A stretch of 64,000 bases of DNA from Tenrec ecaudatus (lineage: Eukaryota; Chordata; Mammalia; Afrosoricida; Tenrecidae). A program made the translations under genes and the position numbers. Location of the stretch: positions 145,554,721-145,618,720 of the forward strand of contig NC_134530.1 of assembly GCF_050624435.1 (NCBI RefSeq), in the 5' to 3' direction. This document shows positions 13,181-25,138 of the stretch, one piece after another (the stretch's first letter is position 1; each line of letters starts with the position of its first letter). The notes under the pieces are model-generated. The model did no database searches. It was not told the DNA's origin and saw nothing but the letters and a program-made list of their open reading frames with translations.

Positions 13181-14400
13181 CCATAGTCATTGGTTAGTCC
13201 CTAGATTTCCTTCAGATGCAGGAGTCACTGAGAGGGATCCCGAGTAAGTTTTTCATGTGCCAAACTTGCAATTAAATACTTAGCCCTTAAATTCGTTCCA
13301 GAAACCTGTACCAGAGGAAAGGGAGTTCAATAAAACAAACTGACCACTAGATGTCAGGCATGCCCAACTTAATCTTGCAGTGAACTAAGCAAGTACCTAA
13401 AGGAGTCAACTGAAAACGAAAGTTGTTGTTGCTTTTTTATTTAAAAAAAAAAAAAAGATACGTAGTAAATCACAAAAAGCCATCTTCACAATAAGCAGAG
13501 GAAGTGGTTTGGGGTACTAGGGGTTGATGCTTGGTACTACAGCATGCTAGATTCAAAGGCACTTGGGAGATAATGGTCTTTTATATCTTGCCAACTATGC
13601 TAAGAAAAGTTGCAGTGTAATGGTGCCTTCTCTTTTTTAAATGAAAGTAAAGAAATTTCTTGAGGGCAAAGGCAGTTGGAGCCAGGGACATGCTTAATCT
13701 CACAAAATTAAAGCCAGTGCTCCGTTAAAGGCACTCAGGCAATATTTATATTTGTAAACAAGGAACTAACAGCACACTATTCTGAAAGGCAGGATTTGTA
13801 AAACTGAAAGACAACTTAGCAAAAAGAAGGGCTTTACAATAATTGAATAATGCAGCATATATTGACTTACTTGATTAGTCTAAACCATCTTTATTGACAA
13901 GTTACTATTAAATGATATGTGAATTTTGCTCATTACCACATCTACTTCTCACTTATCAGCTGATTACCTGACACTTCACATTTTTAACAACTTTGAATTA
14001 AAAAACCTCTCAGGCAGTGTCTCTATTGGGACTGGGGTACAGTATATAGATCACCCCAAGCAGTGGTACAACAACCAAGTAATGATAGGAACAGCAGTTC
14101 TTTGCCTCTGGGAAACTTCTCCCATTCGTTTGAGATGTCTGGGTCCAGCAACAGAGGATGTAGGACAATGGTGGAATGGTGTGGATTTTTAGTCGGGGGG
14201 CAGATGAAAGTCCAAAGATGCCAGAGTCTGGCATAGAGACAGGAATGTGATGAAGGAAGAGGGGAACGAACATGCAGTGTTGCAGGGCGAGGGCAGATGA
14301 AGGACGACTTGTGTCCCCATCCAGGGAAAGTCATGGGAACTGGTTGGGCAGTGGACAACACCCAACCACCACCACTCCCAATTTCCCTGGACTCTGTGGT
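13181..14400. other. No recognisable gene or repeat
   Basis: This 1.2-kb stretch is AT-rich with an A-run at 13441-13455. I see no splice-bounded exon, RNA gene or familiar repeat. It may be ancestral non-repetitive DNA or a repeat too old to recognise by eye. Confidence 0.5.
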
Positions 14401-14404
14401 GGTA

Positions 14405-15490
14405 GAAAAATGTAGGGAATGATCAAGGGTAAGGTAACGCAACGAAGAGGTATCGCCAGGTGGGGACGGATCATGATAGTGGGATAGGAGGAAAGTCAAG
14501 GGAAATAGAGGAAAGAGCTAGGAGGCAAAGGGCATTTATAGAGGTATAGACAAAGACATGTACATATGCAAATATATATATTAGGATGGGGAAATAGATC
14601 TATGTGCCTACATTTATAAGTTTAGTATTAAGGTGGTGGAAGGACCTTGGGCCTCTACTCAAGCACTCCCTCAATGCATGAATACTTTCTTCTATTAAAT
14701 TGGCATTCTACGATGCTCACCCTCTCGACAACCGCTGAAGCCAAAGCGGGTGAACAAGCAATTGTGATGAAGAAAGCTGATGGTGCCCGGCTATCAAAAG
14801 AGATAGCGTCTGGGGTCTTAAAGGCTTGAAGATAAATAAACAGCCATCTAGCTCAGAAGCAACAAAGCCCACATGGAAGAAGCACACCAGCCTGTGCAAT
14901 CACGAGGTGTCGAAGGCATCAGGTATAAGGCATCATCAGAAAAAAACAATCTTACCATAGTGAATGAAGGGGGAAGTGCAGAGTGGAGACCCAAAGCCCA
15001 TTTGTCAGCCACTGGAGATCCTCTTACAGAGGGGTCTAGGAGAGGAGATGAGTCAATCAGGTTGCGATGTAGCTTTCCCCCAGATCCTGGATGCTTCTTT
15101 CCCCTCTTCCCCCCACTACCATGATCCACATTCTACCTTGCAAGTCTGGATAGAGCAGAGGATGTACACTGGTGCAGATAGGAGCTGGAAGCACAGGGAA
15201 TTCAGGGTGGATGATACCTTTAGGACCAGGGTTGTGAGGGGCGATACTGGGAGGGTAGAGGGTGAGTGGGTTGGAAAGAGGGAACCGATTAAAAGGATCT
15301 TCATGTGACCTCCTCCCTGGGGGACGGACAACAGAAAAGGGGTGAAGGGACATGCCGGACAGGGCAAGATATGACAAAATAAAAATTTATAAATTATCAA
15401 GGGCTCATGAGGGAGGGGGAGGAAGGGGAAAAAAGAGGACTTGATGCAAAGGGCTTAAGTGGAGAGAAAATGCTTTAAAAACAATTAGGG
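14405..15490 (+). mobile_element. L1 3'UTR fragment (outer copy), first part
   Basis: This is the distal L1 3'UTR in sense orientation: the TACATATGCAAATATATA region near 14560, one 3'UTR module (about 14765-14890), the segment with the TGATCCACATTCTACC block near 15122, and the G-rich tract (15405-15440). It breaks at AAAAACAATTAGGG (15477-15490) and resumes at 17088 after a nested L1. Confidence 0.85.
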
Positions 15491-17087
15491 CTTTCCTCCA
15501 TCTCCCTTGACCTTCCTCCTGCCCTACTACCATGCTTCATCGCCACCTGGGCTAGAGTATACCTCTTCTCTAAGCAACCTTACCCTTGATCATTTCCCAC
15601 CAGGCCTGCCACTCCCCCTTCTCTACCATTTGGGGTCCCATGTTTTTCCCTTGTCCCTGGGTTTGTTAAAGAGCTAGGAGTCAAAGGGCATTCATGGAGG
15701 TCTAGACAAAGACATGTACATGCAAATATATATAGGAGGATGGGGAAATAGATCTATGTGTCTATATTTATAGGTCAAGTATTAAGGTGGCAGAAGGACC
15801 TTGGGCCTCTACTCAAACACTCCCTCAATGCATGAATACCTTCTTTTATTAAATTGGAACGCTATGATGCTCACTCTCCCGACACAACGGCTGGAGCCAA
15901 AGTAGGTGAACAAGTAAATGTGGTGAAGAAAGCTGATGGTGCCCGGCTATCAAAAGAGATAGTGACTGGGGTCTTAAAGGCTTGAAGACAAACAAGCAGC
16001 CATCTAGCCCAGAAGCAACAAAGTCCACATGGAAGAACACACCAGCCTGTGTGATCGAGTGGTCCCAAAGGGATCAGTTACCAGGCATCAAAGAACAAAA
16101 AATCATATCATTGACTGCACACCTCCATGATAGGATCGCTGAAGACAAATGGGTGCATAAGCAAATGTGGTGAAGAAAGCTGATGGTGCCCGGCTATCAA
16201 AAGAGATAGTGTCTGGGGTCTTAAAGGCTTGAAGGTGAACAAGCGACCATCTAGCTCAGAAGCAAATAAGCCCACATGGAAGAAGCACACCGGCCAGTGC
16301 GATCACGAGGTGCCCAAGGGACCAGGTATAAGGCATCATGCAAAAAAAAAAAAAGATAAGTGTGTGTATGTATGTGTATATATGTGTATATGTATATATG
16401 TATGTGTGTATATGTATATATATATATCATATTAAATGAAGGGGGAAGTGCAGAGTGGAGACCCAAGGCCCAAGTGTCGGCCAATGGAGATCCCCTCATA
16501 GAGGGGTTTAGGAGAGGACATGAGTTAATTAGGGTGTGAGGTAGTATCGATGAAAAACACAGCTTTCCCCCAGATCCTGGATGCTTCCTCCCCCCAACTA
16601 CCATGATCCGAATTCTACCTTGCAGGGCTGGATAGGACAGAGGCTGTACACTGGTACATATGAGGGTTGGAGGTACAGGGAATCCAGGGTGGATGATACC
16701 TTCAGGACCAAGGGTGTGAGGGACGATGCTAGGAGAGTGGAGGGTGAGTGGGTTGGAAAGGGGGAACTGATTACAAGGATCCACATGTGACCTCTTCCCT
16801 GGGAGAGGGACAGCAGAGAAGGGGGGAAGGGAGACTCCAGATAGGGCAAGATATGACAAAATAACGATGTATAAATTACCAAGGGCATATGAGGGAGGGG
16901 GTAATGGGGAGGGAGGGGGGGAAAAAAGAGGACCTGATGCAAGGGGCTTAAGTGGAGAGCAAATGCCTTGAGAATGATTGGGGCAGGGAATGTATGGATG
17001 TGCTTTATACAATTGATGTATGTATATGTATGGAATGTGGTAAGAGTTGTTTGAGTCCCTAATAAAATGTAAAAGAAGAAAAGAGAA
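15491..17087 (+). mobile_element. L1 3'UTR insertion with 5' inversion, nested in another L1
   Basis: Positions 15491-15668 are 3'UTR sequence in reverse orientation and 15669-17087 continue in sense orientation. The reverse complement of the first part ends exactly where the second begins in the normal 3'UTR order (compare 14505-14520). This is the signature of twin priming. Two 3'UTR modules lie in tandem at about 15921 and 16168, 247 bp apart. The flanks 15477-15490 and about 17088-17101 are near-identical (AAAAACAATTAGGG type), giving the target-site duplication. A poly(A) signal AATAAA is at about 17061. Confidence 0.87.
16361..16428. repeat. TG/TA microsatellite
   Basis: About 68 bp of irregular TG and TA dinucleotides lies within the nested L1 3'UTR, directly after an A-run. 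The equivalent position in the other copies lacks it, so it expanded after insertion. Confidence 0.9.
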
Positions 17088-17205
17088 AAAAATGATTAGG
17101 GCAAAGACTGTACAGATGTGCTTTATACAATTGATGTATGTATATGTATGAACTGTGAAAAGAATTGTATCAGCCCCAATAAATTGTTAAAATAAAAAAA
17201 GAAAA
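17088..17205 (+). mobile_element. L1 3'UTR fragment (outer copy), terminal part
   Basis: This continues the copy that broke at 15490. It runs from GATTAGGGCAAAGACTG to the end of the L1, with CCCCAATAAATTG (about 17176) as polyadenylation signal and an A-rich tail to about 17205. Confidence 0.85.
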
Positions 17206-17627
17206 CATCCCAACCCAGTGCTGCCCAAGCCCACAAGTTCAACATTAATCCATTAGCCCATATATCCAATATCAGTCCACAAAGACCTCCTCCATCTCAC
17301 AAAACAGATGCAATGATGCAAACTTCAGGAGGAAAGCTGACTCCGTGAATGTGTAAGCATCTCAGTGCTGGCAGGGGTCTCCACACGGCTGCTCCAGCAC
17401 CCAGGACTGCATCGGGGTAGGTTATGTTGCTTCTCCTCAGGGATGTCTTGCAGGAAGTGAGCCTTGTCAGCTAAAGCAGGGAACTGACTAAGGCACCCTG
17501 GTCCAACCATCAGAAAGCAAGAGACCCAAGAACTAGAAAGGAGAGGCTCACCGAGCCATTTATCCCTCCGCCCTTCAATTAACCCCACATGTGTTTATTG
17601 GCCAGGTTGGCACAATAAACTAACTCA
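17206..17627 (-). mobile_element. ERVL-type LTR remnant
   Basis: The segment 17470-17627 closely matches the U3 region of the ERVL 3'LTR at 56690-56813, including the block CACAATAAACTAACTCA that marks the sense LTR start (TGAG on the minus strand). The rest, to about 17206, is related only loosely. No internal retroviral sequence is attached, so it is a solo or broken LTR. Confidence 0.6.
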
Positions 17628-18168
17628 ACTTGTTAGGTATAGATATGATTTTATTATTGTTTGAAAATTACATATGTCTAAAGGGTTGTGTGAAAGTGTC
17701 AGGTTGACAAGGGGTAGTGGGTGGTAGTTACAAAATCTCCTGTCAACTTGTGAAGGGGTGGAGTCTAGCCTGTCAATCGAGCCATATCCAATGATACCTC
17801 TGTGTAGGCATGGCCTTCTCCTAGAAATTCTGAGAACTCTTGTCCTCCTCCCTGGAAGCGGGACACACACTCTCTACTTCATATTCCTGATGACAAAACA
17901 CATGGAGCTACACTAGATCCCTGGAGCTGGAGGAGCCATGTTGAGACCTACGCCAGCATTGAGATGCTTACACTGCCACTGGATCCACAAGACTTTCTAC
18001 CCACTGGCCTATGATGTTCCTGCATTCAGTGTCATTGCATGTGTTTCGTAAGTATGAAGAGAAACTTATAATTAGTATCAGACATATGGGCTAATATTGG
18101 ACTTGAGCTGTACTGGGCTAGGATGTTATGTCAATGTTCAATTGCTCTTTTATATAAAACTCTTTCTT
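17628..18168 (+). mobile_element. Afrotherian interspersed repeat with RTE-like 3' part
   Basis: The part from about 17900 (ATTGAGATGCTTACACTGCC, ... CTCTTTTATATAAAACTC, TATACACAC) recurs in shorter form at 29040-29190 and 51286-51415. Of these, the 29040 copy runs directly into an RTE/BovB reverse-transcriptase fragment. I infer a non-autonomous or 5'-truncated RTE-related repeat. The family name is not certain, and 17628-17900 may be a different repeat. Confidence 0.45.
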
Positions 18169-18171
18169 ATA

Positions 18172-18260
18172 CACACAAAAAAACAATTAGGGCAAAGAAT
18201 GTACAGATGTGCTTTATACAACTGATGTATGTATGGATTGTGATAAGAGTTGTATGAGAA
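18172..18260 (+). mobile_element. L1 3'-tail fragment (~85 bp)
   Basis: Only the last part of the L1 3'UTR is present, from AAAAACAATTAGGGCAAAG to GATAAGAGTTGTATGAG. It lacks the final poly(A) signal. It starts at nearly the same 3'UTR position as the tail insertion at 6344-6459. Confidence 0.75.
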
Positions 18261-18796
18261 ATGTCTGTGGTAGGGGGTGTCCACCATGCCATGTGCACAC
18301 TGAGATGTGTCAGGAGCACTTCTTGGGAGACACGTGATTAGGAGAGAAGACATTGGCACCAAACCAGGGTATGGCTCTAAACTTTTTCACAATGCTGATT
18401 TCAGATAATGACCTAGCCTTTGGAATTTCACCATACCAATAAGTGAGGAGTGGGTGTATTTGGTAAGTATGGGCGGGGAGGGGTTATAGTTTGCTTTTAA
18501 GAGGAGCAAAAGATATATTTTCCTGCTAACAGAATTTCCTTGTACAATGTTTTTCTCAAGAGTGATTTGCATAGTTTTGTTACAAAGAAAACATTTTCTT
18601 AGATAACAGAGTACATCTGTACTATGGTTAACATCTCAGAATTTGCCAGAGCTTGTTCAAAACGGGGTTTGAGTCCAGGCACAGAGGCAGTCAACCTTTA
18701 GTCAAGTGCCCCAGAGATTGAAATTTTAGGGTATCTCATATTTGACATGTCACATGTATAATAATAGACAAATCTACTGTCTATTGTTCACACAGG
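18261..18796. other. No recognisable gene or repeat
   Basis: This is about 540 bp of moderately AT-rich sequence with no coding frame, RNA gene or familiar repeat that I can support. Confidence 0.5.
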
Positions 18797-18826
18797 AGCC
18801 CCGGTGGTGTAGTGGTTATGCACTTT
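18797..18826 (+). mobile_element. AfroSINE head fragment
   Basis: The block GGAGCCCCGGTGGTGTAGTG and the following GTTATGC form the tRNA-derived head of the afrotherian SINE, with an A-box-like TGGTGTAGTGG. After about 18826 the sequence no longer follows the SINE. The stretch up to about 19440 is unassigned. Confidence 0.65.
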
Positions 18827-19439
18827 TAAGGACCCTATGGGGATAGCATCCCTGGCAAATGCACCAAATAGGTCACATTGGCCCACATTTCTGGGCACAT
18901 CCTCAGGACCAAGGCCCAGTACCAAAAAGCACATCACAATCCAAAGGCTGCGCGAGTGAGATCCAATGTGGAAACTCCACTAGTTGAACTATATTCTGTC
19001 AAACACACTTGTCAGCTGAGGATTTAAGCCTGGAAATTGATGGTATTTGAAGAAGCAGAAGACCAAGACTATTGAGCTATCAGCAGGTGGACAATCATTG
19101 ACTTACTACATCATTGCTTTATATGCTATATTAAGATATATATTATTCTGTCAAACTTGTGATTGACATTCTCAGTGAATATTATTGTAAGTTGTCCCTG
19201 ACAACCAACTCTCGTTGTGTGTGTAAATAAAGTCCAGCCATGAAAGGATTTATTCTGTACAACTGAATAATTCAGGTATTGCGATACAGAGTTAGTCTTC
19301 ATTGGTCCAATATCCCTCTCTCAACAGGAATTTTAAAAATTAGTACCAGTGCTAATCAATGACAATATTAACAGAAGATCTTTATGCCCAGGGGAGATGA
19401 TTCATAAGACCCTCTACCATAAATTAACAAGGAGGTCTT

Positions 19440-20170
19440 TAAAGGGAGCCAAAGGCATATAAGAAACATAGATCGAGGAATGGGTTTGGGCTTGCACTAA
19501 ATCCTAGCTCCAGTTTAAGAAACACTGGTTCTTACATCATGGTCCTGCTCAATACTCGCCCTCAGGAAGGGAGTGTGGTGAAGAAATTAGATGGCATCTG
19601 GCTATCATATAGTGTCTGGGGTCTCAAAGGCTTCTTTCCAAACAAGCAGCCATCTAAATGAGATGTCAACTAAGTCCATATAGAAAGGTGCACCAACCTC
19701 AGGGACCGCAGGATTGTATATCATATATTCCGAAGCAGAAGGAGGGATTAGTGTCAGAGACTAAATTGTGAGACACTGGTTTGCAGAAGGCTATGGATAA
19801 CAGTGGGGCCCCAAGATATAGGAAATAAGCCTCTGGTGATTTCCCTCTAGCCATAATAGAGGCATGGGAAGAGACCGGTTACCAAACAGTGCATTGGAGA
19901 GACAACTATAGGAGAGGAAAATGATAAACCTGAAATTGAGTGGTTAAAATATTGTCAGATGCAGATTGGGCCTGATCTGGTTTCCAGCATTTTCGGTGGG
20001 GGGGGGGGAGATATTTTCTTCGCATACTGGGGTTCCTGGGCTACAATCTGGGAGGGGTTAAGGAGAGCTGATGTCAAGGAGTTCAAAAAGGAAGAGAATA
20101 TTTTGAAACTGATTACGGTAGGAATCATACAGTACTGGTTGATGTGATTGAACTATGGAACGATATGATA
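19440..20170 (+). mobile_element. Older L1 3'UTR, sense orientation
   Basis: A diverged single copy of the L1 3'UTR module is recognisable at 19575-19700 (GGTGAAGAAATTAGATGG, GTGTCTGGGGTCTCAAAGGC, AAACAAGCAGCCATCT). It is followed by sequence consistent with the rest of a related 3'UTR. It differs strongly from the younger copies, so the module predates the recent L1 burst. A G-run of 11-12 bases lies near 19997. Confidence 0.65.
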
Positions 20171-20179
20171 TCTGTATCC

Positions 20180-21400
20180 ACTTTCAATAGAATGATTTGG
20201 GGGAAATTGCCTATCTATTAGATATGGAAAGATATCAGATTATAGTTTTAATTTGGGTGTCTCTAATTCCTAGTGTGACTGAACAGTTTTATATAATATT
20301 CTTGGCGATTTGATTTCCTCTTTTGTAAATTTCTATTCAAGTTCCCCTTATTTATTCCTGTCTACCCTGTATTTATGTGACTTATTTGTAAAAATACTTT
20401 GCATGAAAGGGTTCTTTGTTGAATATGGGTTAGACTGTGTATTTTTTCATTCCATAATTTATTTTTTATTACTTAAAGGGGTTTATTTATGAAAGAATTT
20501 CTTTAAATTAATGTAATTGAATACAGAAGTGTATTCATAATTTAGTCATATCAAAATTTCTGCATCTTATTAAGCAACCTCTTTTCTACCGTGAGGTTTT
20601 GAAAATAGCCTTTGTATTATCTTCCAAAATTCCTATTTGTTTGTTTCACTATTAGATCATTGTTTATCTAATGTTGTATATAGCATTGTGTGTAAATTTT
20701 CTAGACAGATTCTCAACAAAAATTTTTTGGTAAACAATTATTTTTCTCCTGTTTTGCAATTCCACTCCCAAAATGGAGGAATTATCTCTATGTTTAAATG
20801 TTAGAATCTAGATTGCAAGTCATTCCTTTAGTCTATTCCTATTTTGATACCATACTGCCTTCATCACTATAGCTTTATAATAATTTTTAATATCTGGAAA
20901 AGGAAAGGCTACTATCTTCTTTTTCTTTTTCAAAATACTTTGAATATTCCCATTTTACATTTCATACTCATTTTGTGTGTGTGTGGCAAGTTCACAAAAT
21001 ACTCTGAAAACTCATTTGGAATGCATAAACTGTGCTTCAGTTAGGAGAGCACTACTTTCTCTACAACATGATATCTTCCTATACGTTAGCATTCTCTTTC
21101 TTTCCACTTATTTATGTCCCTAGTCAGGTTTACAAATGTCTCAATGGGATATTGAATTTTTAAAAATTTATTCCTGAGAAGTTCATTTTGTTGATGTGAC
21201 TATGAATGATATGTTTTAAACTTTTCATTTTATAATTATTTATTGCTAGTTGTGAAAAAGATAGATTTTTAATCAGGAAAACTTGCTAAAACTTTGGCAT
21301 TTCTATGTTACCAAATATAAATTGGGGAATAATGAAATTTTAAATTATTCTTCTCCAAATCTTATGCCCAACATTGTACTTCTAAAATAATATTATTATC
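20180..21400 (-). mobile_element. Old degenerate L1, ORF2 and 3' end, minus strand
   Basis: Plus-strand text such as TTCATCACTATAGCTTTATA (20862) and the region to 21230 read as the reverse complement of mammalian L1 ORF2. The part before about 20820 is AT-rich and fits a degenerate 3' end. No open frame is left. Boundaries are approximate. Confidence 0.6.
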
Positions 21401-21424
21401 TTATTTAAAATTTTTTATTAAAAG

Positions 21425-22850
21425 ATCATTTTATTAGGAACTCTTACAACACTTTTCGCAATCCATACATTGCTTGCATCAGACAGATTTGTACATATAT
21501 TGCCTTCATTCTTTTCTAGACATTTACTTTCTATTGAGCTCTTAGTATTACCTCCTCTTTTTTTACCCTCCCTGTCCCCCCCACCCTCATAACCCCTTGA
21601 TAGATTGTGCATTGTTATTATTTTAATATCTCACACCAATTGCTCTCTCCCTTCCCCCATGATTTCTATTGTTCTTCCCCCTGGAAAGGAGTGTGTGGTT
21701 ATGTGTTGATCATTGCAATTGGTTCCCCCTTTCTCCTTTCTTCTCCCTCTCTTCCCCCTACCCTTCTGGTATCACCACTCTCACTCCTGTTCCTGGATTC
21801 TGTGTGTTGTGAGCTCCCATCTCTTATCTATACCTGTGTACATTTTCCATTCTAGTCTGAATTGAGATGCAGCACTAGGGTCATGGTAGTGGGGGGTGAG
21901 GAAGCCTCAAGGAACCAGAGGAATATAGTGTGTTTCATCAATGCTTTACTGCACCCTGGTTGACTCATCCCTTCCCTGTGGCCCCTCTGTGGGGCAGAGG
22001 GGGGATAGTTACATTGTCTACAGATGGGCTTTGGATCTCTGGTCCAACCCCCCTCATTCTCAACAATATATTTTCGGTTGTTTGCTTGTTTTGTGTCTGC
22101 TAATGCCTATTTCCCATCCCTATGATTTCTCATGATTGCACCAGCGGTGTGCTTCATCCATGTGGAATTGTTTCTTCTCTGCTGAATGACAGCTTGTGTA
22201 ATGTCAAGCCTTTAAGACCCCAGACACTATATCTTTTAATAGCTGGGCACCTTCTTCACCACATTTGCCTATGAAACTTCAGCGATTGTGTCGGGAGAGT
22301 GAACATCTCAGACTGCTGATTGGTTAGATCAAAGTGTTCCTGTATTGAGGTAAGGTATGAGCAGAAGCCCGAAGTCCATCCCCTACCTCAGTGTATAGTC
22401 GTATCAATATGTGTACATAGGCCAATACCTCTGTTTTTGTGGACTAATGTATTTACATATGTACAGTGCTTTGTTTATATCTCTATCCATTGCTTTGCTT
22501 CCTGGGTCCTTCCTCTGTTTCCTTTTACCTTCCTCCTGCCCCACTGTCACTTTCTCCTCATTTCTGCCTCTTGGTACCTCCTCTTAGCTAGTTTGCTGTT
22601 GCTCCAACACAACACCCCCACCTGCACCCCATCTCGGATCCCTATCTTCTCCTTGTTATTGACTCTAATACCCTAGTTGTTCCTCTGTCTCTGGAACTTC
22701 CTGTTCACTTTCCCCTTCCCCCCATCACCCTCACCATACAGGTCTCCCCAGGACTCTTGGTCCCACTGATTTCTCCTTGGGCATACTTCCCATGCCTATC
22801 TAATATAGAAAGGCACACCAACTAAGACATAGCCCAAGCTGATTAAAAAG
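21425..22850 (-). mobile_element. 5'-truncated L1: 3'UTR only, minus strand
   Basis: The tail lies at 21425 (ATTTTATTAGGAACTCTTAC on the plus strand, equal to GTAAGAGTTCCTAATAAAAT in sense). The C-rich complement of the G-rich tract is at about 21565-21600 and a single 3'UTR module at about 22160-22290. The proximal 3'UTR ends near 22850, next to the 5' end of the L1 at 22855. Confidence 0.83.
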
Positions 22851-23825
22851 AGAGTTCTGGGAAGATGGCTACTGAGTAACACATACCAGAGGGGCTCCAC
22901 AGAAGTCAGTCCAGGAGAGTTACTAAGAGGGAAATTGAAAAATGCTGGATCACAGGAGGAGCATCATAAAGATAAGTAGGCACTGATCCACAAGGTTTTG
23001 AAGGGCTGGGGACTTTTGGCTTACCACAGAGGAGGCCGGCTAGGGTTTGACCTTAGCCCTTTGCCACTCTCTAGGCTAGAGCCGGGATCATTTAGAGCCA
23101 GCTCAGGGCTTTAATCTGAACACAGCCACAATTTGCTGCCACCTTGGGGAAGGGATTAAACCATTGCAGCCCCCACGGGCAGGCAGCAGGCTCAGCTATA
23201 TCGTTACTTTTGTTACTCTCTATCCCCCCAAAGTCTCAGTGGGATTAGTTTTGGTTTTGTTTTACTTCCTCTTTGTCTTTTCCTTGTTCTTTCAAATTCC
23301 ACTGCTGACCTCCAGACCAGTCCCCTTAGGGAATTCATGCCTGCCCTCCACCCAGCTAGGTGAGCTCCTCCTTGTGCAGCATAGCCCAAGGCTGGGAAAA
23401 ACCCGCCCACCCTCCACCAGGGAATATTTCACCCAACTTCTTCCCGGGGAATTCCTGCCGGTGTGGCTGGGGAAGCTCTTATTTGTCCTCTGTGGGCCCA
23501 TGTGACTGAGGCAACTTCCTTCCACCTACCGTAGTCCTCAAACGGTCTTAGGCTGCTTGGCCAACACTTGCCAATGTACCACACTGCTTCAGAAACATCT
23601 TCCCAACCTCCACAGTGATCTACCTGACCAGAGAAATTCCAGCCACCATTCTCAATGTTCTACACCAAAGCAGACAAACCACCAGTCTTCTGGGGCACTC
23701 TCCTTGAGAGTGAAGCCACAGGAGGATAAAATGGTAGGCTAATTCCATAGTTAAATTAGCTTCAAGCAGTTCGAAGAAGCATTCCTACTGGTCTAGAGAG
23801 CCAGTGCTCTTTGACTCCCTGGAAA

Positions 23826-24897
23826 ATGGCACCTGGGTCCTCTAAAACAACACAACATAAACAGCAACCAGCCCCAAAGACCTCAACAACAAAAAAAGGA
23901 GATACAAACAGCAATGGCAGAAAATGTCCTGAACCTAACAATGGACATAGAAGAAGTAGACACTGATCTACCCCAGAAAGAAATTTTCAGAATGCTGCTT
24001 GGAGTCATATAGAATGTGAGGGAAACAATGCAGAAAAGGGATGGAATGATAGAGGAGATAAAGTTCATACACCAAAGGGAAATATAAGAGCTTAGGGGGG
24101 GAGATAACAAAAACCAGTAGTAGACACGTGGACCTTGAGAATTGACTGGAGGAGACAGAGAACTGCACCAGTGACTTGGAGGACAGCCAAGCAGACTTTA
24201 ACAAGCATGAAAAAAATCTAATATCATCAGAGAAGCTTAAGAAAACCTAAGAGCTATGTCTGATGCTATGAAGAGGAACAACATTAGAATTATTGGATTA
24301 CTGGAGGAAGACACAACAAAAAAAGTCATCTGCAACACTACTGAGAGAATTCTTGGAGGAAAACTTTCCCAGCTTAATGAATGGAAAGCAGTTGACCATT
24401 CAGGAGGCTGAAAGAACACCAGCTAGACTGAATCCAAAGAAGTCACCAAGGCACATAATAGTTAACTTATCCAACTTTGAGGAAAAGGAGAAAATCATGC
24501 GAGCAGCTAGGGAAAAGCAATCAATTACATATAAAGTTTCCCAAAAAAGAATATGCTCATACCTGTCAGCAGAAACTATGAAGAAGAGGAGAGAGCGGAG
24601 TAACATATTCCAAAAATTGAAGGAAAACAACGCAAACCCAAGAATACTCTACCCAGCCAAATTATAGATCAAGATAGATGGAGAAGTAAGTCTTCCCAGA
24701 CATGGAAAAATTCGAAGAATGCGTTAGAAGAAAACCAGCCCTACAAAAGATCCTTGTAAACCCAGTATAGGCAGAAGAACAATACTCACCAAGCTAAATA
24801 ATAGACTGACACATAGAACAACCTCACGCAGAGGGCAAGAAAGAGACAACAAGTCCCAAGATAGCATCGGCTTAAGGGTGGAAAGAAGTTAAGAATG

Positions 24898-24930
<33 letters not shown>
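23826..24930 (+). pseudogene. L1 ORF1 remnant
   Basis: The ATG at 23826 matches the ORF1 start of the other L1s by context. A frameshift after ~30 codons and stops break the coiled-coil half. The RNA-binding half remains open from 24293 to 24667 and shows FLEENFPSLMN, SPRHIIVNLSNFEEKEKIM and RRERSNIFQKLKENNANPRI. The C-terminal end before 24930 is approximate. Confidence 0.8.

Positions 24931-24942
<12 letters not shown>
24899..24942. repeat. (CA)n microsatellite
   Basis: About 44 bp of uninterrupted CA repeats lies at the ORF1-ORF2 junction of the plus-strand L1. Confidence 0.98.
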
Positions 24943-24944
<2 letters not shown>

Positions 24945-25138
24945 CACAACACACTGATAAGAAAGGAAGGTAGGAAAATACCCAATACGAAAGGTATAAG
25001 ATGACATCACAGAGTTCACAGATGGAGATAATAACCCTGACTATCAATGGACTGAACTCAGACATTAAAACACTGAGGCTAGCAGACTGACTTAGAAAAC
25101 ACAACCCATCAATATGCTACCTACAGGAGACAAACTTA

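Larger units (their letters stand above)
22855..25138 (+). mobile_element. L1 5' half, plus strand
   Basis: It begins with GAGTTCTGGGAAGATGGC, a typical L1 5' end. It continues through about 0.97 kb of 5'UTR, ORF1 remnants and the first ~110 bp of ORF2 (AATGGACTGAACTCAGACAT near 25045). It then stops abruptly at a poly(T) run that belongs to the minus-strand L1 at 25139. The 3' remainder was not found downstream. Confidence 0.78.

Noticed and set aside
15849-16300. Array of tRNA- or SINE-like repeats
   Set aside because: The repeated units are internal modules of the L1 3'UTR, found at the same place in the full-length L1.
23164-23505. 113-residue open frame as a gene
   Set aside because: It lies in the 5'UTR of the L1 at 22855 and shows no domain.
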